NCBI GenBank assembly: GCA_002412795.1
Contig: DHVS01000016.1
Location: 62,001-126,000 of the forward strand
Direction of reading: 5' to 3'
Length of the DNA: 64,000 nt
DNA from: a bacterium UBP2_UBA5202
GTDB taxonomy: Bacteria > Edwardsbacteria > AC1 > EtOH8
A program made the translations under genes and the position numbers. Shown here one piece after another: positions 1 to 6,021 of the stretch; position 1 is the stretch's first letter; the number at the start of each line of letters is the position of its first letter. Under the pieces are notes generated by a model. That model did not search any database and had not been told where the DNA came from. It saw nothing but the letters and a program-made list of their open reading frames with translations.

Positions 1-60
1 TTGCCCCGCCCCCTGCCCGGCATCTCCCGCGTTGCTTTGCCTTCATGCTTAGCATCTCAG
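1..60. repeat. Imperfect direct repeat, copy 1 (pairs with 949-1012)
   Basis: This stretch at the window edge resembles 949-1012: both begin TTGCC..GCCCCCT, continue with a CATCTCC.GCG block and end in a CATCTCA block. The two copies bracket the MNT/HEPN gene pair. Copy 1 lies just after the HEPN stop codon and copy 2 just after the galE stop, so it may simply be a repeat that settles downstream of genes. The match was judged by eye. Confidence 0.45.
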
Positions 61-459
61 TCAGAATTTCACCATACTCAGCACCGCCTGTTTTACCTTC
101 TCGGCTATGGCCAGGGCTTCCACGGCGTCCGCCATCGGGATGTCGTAGTACAGATCGTCGGGGTAGCGCACCTGGACTCCGTAGCTGGTCAGGGTCTCCA
201 CCTCCGTCAGCTCTGTGGTGATTCCCGGAACCGCCTGCTCGCAAAGCCGGGCCAGTTCTTCCAGCGAGTGCGTCTTGGGGGCGGCTATTTGATGATAGGT
301 CAGCAGGCCTTTCAGGTATTTCTCGGCGCATTGCTGGGCGTGAAAACAGATGGTGTCGGTGGGCGGCGCCGCCATCAGCATGATCTGCCGGGCGGCCTTC
401 AGGTCGTTCTCCGCCTTTAAAAACCAGGCCCGGGCCACATTGTTCTTATCGTCTTTCAT
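61..459 (-). CDS. HEPN domain protein (toxin-like partner of MNT nucleotidyltransferase)
   Basis: This 132-residue, mostly helical protein has the HEPN hallmark FHAQQCAEKYLKG at about residues 39-51 and RYPDD at 98-102. HEPN proteins paired with a minimal nucleotidyltransferase are usually RNase-type toxins or nucleotide-binding partners neutralised by AMPylation. I see no clear R-x4-6-H catalytic motif, only the RYPDD variant common in the minimal pairs, so RNase activity is uncertain. The start overlaps the end of the upstream nucleotidyltransferase gene by 14 bases, which suggests translational coupling. Family assignment is firm; toxin function is inferred from the pairing. Confidence 0.85.
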   Translation of the reverse strand: MKDDKNNVARAWFLKAENDLKAARQIMLMAAPPTDTICFHAQQCAEKYLKGLLTYHQIAAPKTHSLEELARLCEQAVPGITTELTEVETLTSYGVQVRYPDDLYYDIPMADAVEALAIAEKVKQAVLSMVKF

Positions 460-763
460 ACAACACCCTCCCCTGGTGGGCCGCCGGGTAAACTATAGTG
501 CCGATGATGTCCTTAAAACGTTCGAATTCTTCAGGGGTTTTCACTATGATATCCTTGGCCTGTCCCATCCCCTTGAGCGCCCTTCGGATGGGGATGGCCC
601 TTTTATGGGGCGGGGCGTCCGTTTCCATCACCACCATCAGGTCTATGTCGCTGTCCTCGGTGGGCCGGCCATAGGCCTGCGAGCCGAAAAGGATGATGCG
701 TTCCGGCTGGAAAAGAAGGGCTATCTTCTGGGATATTTCTTTGATGTTTTGTTCAACACTCAT
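446..763 (-). CDS. MNT-domain nucleotidyltransferase (antitoxin-like)
   Basis: This 105-residue minimal nucleotidyltransferase carries the polymerase-beta-fold motif GSQAYGRPTEDSDID at about residues 27-41, which fits G-S-x10-D-x-D. In MNT/HEPN pairs this protein can AMPylate and silence the HEPN partner. The ATG at 763 is chosen because AAAGGAGG lies just upstream at good spacing. A longer frame to 805 only adds residues encoded by the intergenic TTTCCCA-type repeat and would swallow the ribosome binding site. It lies directly upstream of the HEPN gene and overlaps it. Confidence 0.85.
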   Translation of the reverse strand: MSVEQNIKEISQKIALLFQPERIILFGSQAYGRPTEDSDIDLMVVMETDAPPHKRAIPIRRALKGMGQAKDIIVKTPEEFERFKDIIGTIVYPAAHQGRVLYERR

Positions 764-776
764 AACCTGCCTCCTT

Positions 777-945
777 TTTACAGTTTCCCAGTTCCCATTT
801 TCCAAGTTTCCAAGTTGCTTGCCCTGACCCGTTTACAGTTTGGCGTTAGCCGGTTTACTGTTTCCAATCTCCCATTTGTCCACTTCCCATTTCCCAGTTT
901 CCAAGTTGTCCAGTTTCCAAGTTTCCAATTTCCCATTTATTTAGT
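777..945. repeat. Purine/pyrimidine-asymmetric intergenic repeat array (family A)
   Basis: A run of degenerate units such as TTTCCCATTT, TTTCCCAGTT and TTTCCAAGTT, mixed with GTTTACAGTTTGGCGTTAG-type units. The same family recurs at 2069-2132, 3320-3394 and 26939-26983, the last two inside genes. One strand is almost purely pyrimidine. No gene is visible in it. Confidence 0.8.
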
Positions 946-948
946 TCG

Positions 949-1012
949 TTGCCTTGCCCCCTACCGGACATCTCCAGCGATCCATCGTTGCCTGACAGCA
1001 TATCCGGGCATC
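949..1012. repeat. Imperfect direct repeat, copy 2 (pairs with 1-60)
   Basis: Starts TTGCCTTGCCCCCTACC and ends GGGCATCTCA, matching the segment at 1-60 with substitutions and small gaps. With copy 1 it encloses the HEPN/MNT pair and the family A repeat. Confidence 0.45.
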
Positions 1013-2038
1013 TCAATCTTTTTTAGCGCTGCGCCGCTGTTCCCACCTCCAGGCGCTTCCCATCATCTCCTCCAGCCCCCGTTTGATCTCCCAGCCCAAA
1101 AGCTCCCGGGCCTTCCGGTTGTCGGCGTACATGGCCGGCAGGTCGCCCGGCCGCCGGGGCCCTATCCGGTAGTTCAGTTTGACACCGTTGGCCGCCTCAA
1201 AGGCCTTCAGCAGTTCCAGCACTGTGGTGCCGGACCCGGAGCCCAGGTTGAAGAAATGGTGGCCGTGGTCTTTCATTTTGCCGGCCATATAATCCAGGGC
1301 GGCCGCGTGGGCCTCGGCGATGTCCATCACGTGGATGTAGTCCCGGATGCAGCTGCCGTCCCGGGTTTCGTAGTCGGCGCCGTGGACCACCAGCTCCGGC
1401 AGTTTTCCGGCGGCGAACATGGTGACGGCCGGGACCAGGTTGTCGGGCCTTCCCATCGGGGCCTCCCCTATCAGGGCCGAGCGGTGGGCCCCCGCCGGAT
1501 TGAAGTAGCGCAAAGAGACAAACCTCCCCGGATAACTGGCGGCGAAGTCCGAGATCATCTGCTCGCCCATCAGTTTGGTCCGGGCATAGGGGCACTCCGG
1601 CTCGGCCAGCGGCGTCTGCTCGGTTACCGGCAGTTTTTCCGCCTTCCCGTAGACCGTGCAGGAGGAGGAGAAGACCAGGTTCTTCACCCCGTGCTTTTTC
1701 ATGGCCCAGAGCACCGAGCTTAAGGAGCCGTTGTTGTTGTCAAAGTATAACAGGGGCTGGGCCACCGACTCCGCCACCGCCTTGTAGGCGGCAAAGTGGA
1801 TCACCGCCTCTATGTCCGGGTTCTCGGCAAAGATCCGCTCCGTGGCCGTTCTGTCCTTCAGGTCCGCCCGGTAGTTTACGACCCCGGTCCCGGCGATCTT
1901 CTTGATGCCCTCCAGGGCCGAGCCGTCCGAACGGGAAAGGTCGTCGGCCGAGAGCACCCGGTGCCCCCGCTCCAGCAGGCTGACTATGGTATGCGAGCCT
2001 ATGTACCCGCACCCCCCGGTGACCAATACTTTGGACAT
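1013..2038 (-). CDS. galE: UDP-glucose 4-epimerase
   Basis: Interconverts UDP-glucose and UDP-galactose (possibly the N-acetyl forms), supplying galactose-type donors to the glycan locus. The 341 residues match the usual GalE length. The NAD-binding motif GGCGYIGSH is at residues 8-16, SSSCTVYG at 124-131 and the catalytic YxxxK as YARTK at 151-155. The ATG at 2038 puts the Rossmann motif in the normal place, although no strong Shine-Dalgarno is visible. It lies at the distal end of the minus-strand polysaccharide locus, separated from the next genes by repeat DNA, so it may be transcribed separately. Confidence 0.95.
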   Translation of the reverse strand: MSKVLVTGGCGYIGSHTIVSLLERGHRVLSADDLSRSDGSALEGIKKIAGTGVVNYRADLKDRTATERIFAENPDIEAVIHFAAYKAVAESVAQPLLYFDNNNGSLSSVLWAMKKHGVKNLVFSSSCTVYGKAEKLPVTEQTPLAEPECPYARTKLMGEQMISDFAASYPGRFVSLRYFNPAGAHRSALIGEAPMGRPDNLVPAVTMFAAGKLPELVVHGADYETRDGSCIRDYIHVMDIAEAHAAALDYMAGKMKDHGHHFFNLGSGSGTTVLELLKAFEAANGVKLNYRIGPRRPGDLPAMYADNRKARELLGWEIKRGLEEMMGSAWRWEQRRSAKKD

Positions 2039-2040
2039 CT

Positions 2041-2297
2041 ATCTGTTTGCTGTTTGGCGTTTGGCGTTTGAAGTTTCCCAGTTCCCCAGTTTTCAAATTT
2101 CCCATTTCCTATTTGTCCAGTTTCCCATTTATTGGTTTTAGCGGGTTTTCGTGTCTCCTTCGACTCGGACTTCGGCTGGCTTAGGCTGGCAGCTCAGGAC
2201 AAGCTTTAGTGGGAAGGTTCCCCGGCTGCTCTTCCCCACGAAACCACACTAAATAAACGAAAATATATTTATAAGTTTTAGCGGGTTTTCGTGTCCT
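2041..2297. repeat. Composite intergenic repeat region (families A, B and C)
   Basis: No gene is visible. The left part (to about 2135) is family A (GTTTGGCGTTTGGCG, TTTCCCAGTTCCCC, TTTCCCATTT). Next comes a TCCTTCGACT...CAGCTCAGGACAAG unit (family C). Then come two copies of a TTTAGTGGGAAGGTTCCCCGG unit (family B), separated by an AT-rich stretch with AAACCACACTAAATAAACGAAAATATATTTATAAG-like sequence. The second family B copy runs into the 3' end of the next gene. Confidence 0.8.
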
Positions 2298-2945
2298 TTA
2301 GTGGGAAGGTTCCCCGGTTTCCCCTCGATCGTGTCCGGCCTTACGGCCTTCCGATCCTCGGACCCCCGGCCCCTCGGAAGCCCCCGTCGCCCGTTTCTTG
2401 ACATCTTCTAATTTATCGCTGATCCCTTTGATATCCCCGGCCTCGGCCAGCTGACCCAGTTGGTCGCGGATATGCCGCCAGTCAAGCTTACCGGCCTGCC
2501 GGATTATTATCCCCTCGATGTCCGCCCAGTCCCGGTCACGCCCGGCAAAGGCCTTCATCACCACCAGATCCTCGGGCCCGCAGGTTCGCAGGAATATTCC
2601 CTCGGCGTAATCATACGGGCTGCTGCGTTCGATCATCCTTTCCTCAAAGGGCAGGGCCCCCAGGGCGATGTCTATCGGATATCCCTCCTTCGACTGAAGC
2701 AGCACCACCCGGTTTTTAAGGGCAAACTCCCTCATTCCCGGCTGGCGGGACTTAAAGCGCGCCAACAGCGCATCTACGAAAGGGGCCTCTCCGCCGAACC
2801 CGGTGATCAGGGTCAGATCTATGTCGGCCGTGAACCGGGGCTCCCCCCAGCGCAGCACCGCCAGCCCCCCGATGAAGCAGAATTTCCAGCCCCGGGTTTC
2901 TGCAAAATCCTGTATCTCGGCCCCGGTCCGGATCAGCTCGATCAT
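2298..2945 (-). CDS. AbiEii/AbiGii-like nucleotidyltransferase
   Basis: A 215-residue protein whose first third has the nucleotidyltransferase signature: IGGLAVLRWGEPRFTADIDL, with GG at 26-27 and DID at 41-43. This is the pattern of AbiEii/AbiGii toxin and related families. A 70-residue protein gene overlaps its start by four bases (ATGA), as in two-gene toxin-antitoxin or abortive-infection operons. The last 30 or so residues (rich in G, R, E and S) look repeat-derived, and the stop codon TAA comes from the CCCACTAAA core of family B. The original C-terminus may have been replaced. Nucleotidyl transfer is likely; a defence role is only suggested by family. Confidence 0.75.
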   Translation of the reverse strand: MIELIRTGAEIQDFAETRGWKFCFIGGLAVLRWGEPRFTADIDLTLITGFGGEAPFVDALLARFKSRQPGMREFALKNRVVLLQSKEGYPIDIALGALPFEERMIERSSPYDYAEGIFLRTCGPEDLVVMKAFAGRDRDWADIEGIIIRQAGKLDWRHIRDQLGQLAEAGDIKGISDKLEDVKKRATGASEGPGVRGSEGRKAGHDRGETGEPSH

Positions 2946-3154
2946 TGAACCAGCCTCCTAAAACGCCGCTGCTGTTCCACCAGCCCTGATCCCCGGCGCG
3001 GGGTCAGCCGTCCGGCATGCCGCTCCAGCAGTCCGCTGCACAGCAGGATGAACTGCCGGGTATCGGCTTTCAGTATCCTGTCCCGCCGGTCTGCCTCCAG
3101 CGCCTGGCCCGCTGACTGCCAGCCCATCCCGGCTTTGTTTTTCATGTTTATCAT
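2942..3154 (-). CDS. Small basic protein coupled to nucleotidyltransferase
   Basis: A 70-residue Arg/Gln/Leu-rich protein of unknown family, with no membrane segment. Its TGA overlaps the ATG of the downstream nucleotidyltransferase (ATGA), which is the main reason to accept it. A start at 3145 (ATGAAAAAC) is also possible. In AbiE-like operons the upstream gene is the antitoxin or regulator. This protein is much shorter than AbiEi and shows no recognisable winged helix, so that role is speculation. Confidence 0.55.
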   Translation of the reverse strand: MINMKNKAGMGWQSAGQALEADRRDRILKADTRQFILLCSGLLERHAGRLTPRRGSGLVEQQRRFRRLVQ

Positions 3155-3178
3155 TGAATCCCCGCACCCGCTAATTGT

Positions 3179-4474
3179 TCATTGTTCATTGATAATTGTT
3201 TCCACGATCCGCTCCGCCGCATGGCCGTCCCATCTGGGAATGCTCGTTTGACGTTTGACGTCCATTCGTTTGTTAGGCAAGCCGGCCTTGCTCAGGACAA
3301 GTTTTTCCGTTTTTCGTTTTTGATTTTTGCCTTCTGCCTTCCCATTTCCCATTTCCCATTTCCCATTTCCTATTTGTGTATTTCCTATTTCCCATTTATG
3401 CTTCTTGAATCTGCTCCATGCTTCAAGGATCGCTTCAGGCTTGGTCCCTATGATCCGGTTGGTCCCCAGGCTCACCGTCACCGGGCGCTCGGTGTTGTGG
3501 CGCACCGTAAAGCAGGGCACGTTAAGGAAGCTGGTCTCCTCCTGGACCCCGCCGGAATCGGTGAACACGCAGAGGGCGTTCCGCTGCAGGGCGATGAAAT
3601 CCAGATACCCCAGCGGGGGGACTATCCGCAGGCCGCTCGCCGGGAGACTGAATACTGGAGATTGAATCCTGGATTTGCCCCTGGTTTTGGTGTTATTCGA
3701 TATTCTGCCTTCGATATTCTGCCTTGTGCGGGGATGCGCCGGAAAGACCACCGCCACTTCTTTGGCTATCTTCTCAAAGGCTTTTAAGATCGGCCCCAGC
3801 ACCTTGGGGTCATCCACGTTCCCCGGCCGGTGCAGCGTCAGCAGCACATAGGGCAGGATCTCTTTACCCTTTTGCAGCCCCAGCTGGTATATTAACTTTC
3901 TACTTTGGGCTTTATGACTTTCAGCTTTAAGCGTATCGATCATCACGTTCCCGGCAAAATGGATCTTCCTCCCGGCGATCCCCTCTTTCAGCAGATTGCC
4001 CCGGGCCTCGGGACAGCTGGTGAACAGCAGGTCCGAGACGTGGTCGGTCAGCACCCGGTTGCGCTCCTCGGGCATGCTTTGGTCGTAGCTGCGCAGGCCG
4101 GCCTCCACGTGGGCCACCGGTATAAAGGACATCCTGGCGGCCAGGGCGCAGGCCATGGTCCCGGTGACGTCGCCCACCACCATCACCAGGTCCGGCTTTT
4201 GGGCGGCCAGCACTTTCTGGAACCTGGCGATGATCTCGTCGGTCTGCCCGGCCGGGGTCCGGGCCTTGACGTTGAGGAATATGTCCGGCTTGGGGATGTT
4301 CAGGTCCTCAAAGAAGACCTTGGACATCAGGTGGTCGTAATGCTGTCCGGTGTGCAGCAAAAGCACCCTGGGCCGCTTGAGCCTGGGCAAAGCCTTAAAG
4401 GCCCGCAAAAGCGGCGCCGCCTTGACGAAGTTGGGCCGGGTCCCGGCCACGATGATGATCTTTTTGTAGCGCAT
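3179..4474 (-). CDS. wecB: UDP-N-acetylglucosamine 2-epimerase (non-hydrolysing), with repeat-encoded insertions
   Basis: Interconverts UDP-GlcNAc and UDP-ManNAc, feeding amino-sugar synthesis in the glycan locus. Family motifs are clear: AGTRPNFVK near the start, HTGQHYD at 41-47, HVEAGLRSYDQSMPEERNR and TDSGGVQEE. At 431 residues it is about 50 longer than usual. Two in-frame segments explain the excess. A roughly 27-residue stretch replaces the loop between HPRTR and GLRIVPPLGY (DNA 3642-3725). A 50-codon stretch lies between FKKHK and SIPRWDG (DNA 3245-3394), and its DNA is the same repeat found in the intergenic gaps. Both insertions keep the frame and fall in surface-loop or C-terminal positions away from the active site, so the enzyme may still work. 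Confidence 0.92.
   Translation of the reverse strand: MRYKKIIIVAGTRPNFVKAAPLLRAFKALPRLKRPRVLLLHTGQHYDHLMSKVFFEDLNIPKPDIFLNVKARTPAGQTDEIIARFQKVLAAQKPDLVMVVGDVTGTMACALAARMSFIPVAHVEAGLRSYDQSMPEERNRVLTDHVSDLLFTSCPEARGNLLKEGIAGRKIHFAGNVMIDTLKAESHKAQSRKLIYQLGLQKGKEILPYVLLTLHRPGNVDDPKVLGPILKAFEKIAKEVAVVFPAHPRTRQNIEGRISNNTKTRGKSRIQSPVFSLPASGLRIVPPLGYLDFIALQRNALCVFTDSGGVQEETSFLNVPCFTVRHNTERPVTVSLGTNRIIGTKPEAILEAWSRFKKHKWEIGNTQIGNGKWEMGNGKAEGKNQKRKTEKLVLSKAGLPNKRMDVKRQTSIPRWDGHAAERIVETIINEQ
3245..3394 (-). repeat. Intergenic-type repeat inserted in frame in wecB (C-terminal)
   Basis: 150 bp, exactly 50 codons. On the coding strand the 5' part is the purine-rich family A (TGGGAAATAGGAAATAC, AATGGGAAATGGGAAATG) and the 3' part carries CTTGTCCTGAGCAAGGCC (family C) and GACGTCAAACGTCAAACG. 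It encodes WEIGN...GKWEMGNGK and a Lys-rich tail inside the conserved end of the enzyme. Confidence 0.8.
3642..3725 (-). repeat. Intergenic-type repeat inserted in frame in wecB (central loop)
   Basis: Contains two tandem 14-bp copies of CGATATTCTGCCTT (3698-3711 and 3712-3725), plus GAATACTGGAGATTGAATCC. It resembles the GAATTC/ATATTC-type repeat seen at 5955-6021 and 50495-50527. On the coding strand it reads RQNIEGRISNN...SRIQSPVF within wecB. Confidence 0.7.
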
Positions 4475-4488
4475 TGATCCCGATTTTA

Positions 4489-4736
4489 CTTTCCCACTAA
4501 AAACACTAAATAACTCGAAATATATTTATGGTATTTTAGATAGTTTTAGTGGGCTTTAGTGGGCAGAACCCCGGTGAACCTTCCCCACTAAAACCACGAA
4601 ATGACTCGAAATATAATTTAAACTATTTTAGTGCCTTTTAGTGGGCAGAACCCCGGTGAACCTTCCCCACTAAAACCACGAAATGACTCGAAATATTAAA
4701 ATATGGTTTTGGGTTTTTAGCGGTTTTTAGTGCCTT
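4489..4736. repeat. Family B repeat array, 82-bp period
   Basis: No gene is visible. A 54-bp block beginning GGGCAGAACCCCGGTGAACC and ending GACTCGAAATAT occurs identically at 4561-4614 and 4643-4696. The blocks are joined by AT-rich spacers with ATTTTAGTG units. A third partial unit (CCTTTTAGTGGGCAG) enters the 3' end of the aminotransferase gene. The inverted pair TTTTAGTGGG / CCCCACTAAAA within each unit could form hairpins. Confidence 0.85.
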
Positions 4737-5954
4737 TTAGTGGGCAGTCCGGTTGGTGGTCATCACTTTCCGCACCGCCGCGATTACGTCGTCGATGTCA
4801 TCATCGGAAAGCCGGTTGTAGAACGGCAGCGTCAGTTCCCTCTCCCCCAGCCACTCGGCGTTGGGGAAATCCCCAGGCTTGTATCCCAGGAATTCTTTGG
4901 CATAGCTGAACAGGTGCACCGGGGTGTAGTGGACGTTGGAGCTGACATTCTCCTGCTTTAAAAGCTCTATCACTTGGTTCCGGTCGATGCTTAAGTTTTC
5001 CAGGTCCAAAAGCAGCGGATAGAGGTGCCAGCAGTTCCGGCCCTGGGGGTCCTCGCCCGGCAGGGTCAGTCCGGGAATGTCTTCCAGGCCGGCCCGGTAG
5101 CGGGCGGCGATGGCCCGGCGCTTTTCCAGGGTCTGCTCTATCTTCCGCAGCTGATGGATCCCCAGTCCGGCCTGGAGGTCGGTCATGTTGAACTTGTATC
5201 CGGGATAGACGATGTCGTACTGGACCTTGCCCCCGGGGGCGTAGCGCTTCCAGGCGTCCTTGTTCATTCCGTGCAGCGACATCACCTTGATCTTCTCGGC
5301 CATTGCGGTGTCGTCGGTGCTTACCGCCCCGCCCTCCCCGGTGGTGACGTTCTTGACCGCATGGAAGCTGAAGACCGTGAAGCGGCTGATACTGCCGGTC
5401 TTTTTCCCCCGGTATTCGGTGCCGATGGCGTGGGCCGCGTCCTCGATCACCGTCAGATTGTGCTTTTTGGCCAAAGCTCCGATGGCGTCCATATCGCAGC
5501 TGCGGCCGGCATAGTGCACCGGGATGACGGCCCTGGTTTTTGGTGTGATGGCCCTGGCTATCAGCTCCGGGTCGATGTTGAAATCGTCCTTTCTGACGTC
5601 GGCCAGCACCGGCCTGGCCCCGGCGTGCAGGATGACGTTGACCGAGGCGGCGAAGGTGTAGGGGGTGGTGATCACCTCGTCCCCCGGCCCGATGCCAAGG
5701 GCCTTCAGGCACAGGAACAGCCCGGAGGTGGCGGAGTTGAGCATCATGGCGTGCTTGGCCCCCACGTAGGCGGCCAGCTCCTGCTCGAACTTCGCCACCT
5801 TGGGCCCGGTGGTGATCCAGCCGGAGCGCAGGGAGTCCACCACCTCGTCGATCTCCTCCGGCCCGATGTCCGGGGGGCAGAAGGGCAGCATGGCCTGCCG
5901 TTTGGGGCGGTTCAGGTATTTTTCGTCTGGGGTCATTTTTGCTCTGTATTCCAT
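4737..5954 (-). CDS. DegT/DnrJ/EryC1/StrS sugar aminotransferase (PglE-like)
   Basis: A PLP-dependent aminotransferase that aminates a nucleotide-linked keto-sugar. The PLP lysine is K201 in FSFHAVKNVTTGEGG, and EDAAHAIG lies just before it. Total length is 405 residues. The gene next downstream of PglF-like and PglC-like genes suggests it is the 4-aminotransferase acting on the PglF product, as PglE does in bacillosamine synthesis. Starts at 5954 or 5936 are both possible because neither has a clear Shine-Dalgarno, and the DNA upstream is repeat. The last codons and the stop come from the family B repeat (CCCACTAAA). Confidence 0.9.
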   Translation of the reverse strand: MEYRAKMTPDEKYLNRPKRQAMLPFCPPDIGPEEIDEVVDSLRSGWITTGPKVAKFEQELAAYVGAKHAMMLNSATSGLFLCLKALGIGPGDEVITTPYTFAASVNVILHAGARPVLADVRKDDFNIDPELIARAITPKTRAVIPVHYAGRSCDMDAIGALAKKHNLTVIEDAAHAIGTEYRGKKTGSISRFTVFSFHAVKNVTTGEGGAVSTDDTAMAEKIKVMSLHGMNKDAWKRYAPGGKVQYDIVYPGYKFNMTDLQAGLGIHQLRKIEQTLEKRRAIAARYRAGLEDIPGLTLPGEDPQGRNCWHLYPLLLDLENLSIDRNQVIELLKQENVSSNVHYTPVHLFSYAKEFLGYKPGDFPNAEWLGERELTLPFYNRLSDDDIDDVIAAVRKVMTTNRTAH

Positions 5955-6021
5955 TTCTAATTTTCTATGTTCAAGATTCTGTATTCAATATTCAGTCTCC
6001 AATGTTCCGCCCGTCTTTTTG
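5955..6021. repeat. ATATTC/GAATTC-type intergenic repeat (family E)
   Basis: A short gap made of degenerate units: AGATTCTGTATTC, AATATTCAGTCTCC. It is related to the insertion in wecB at 3642-3725 and the start of tmk. Confidence 0.6.

Noticed and set aside
350..1723. A 457-codon open frame on the plus strand across the MNT/HEPN genes, repeats and galE
   Set aside because: It runs antisense to well-supported genes, includes the repeat array, and its product (rich in Pro, His and Gly) shows no domain. It is a GC-rich shadow.
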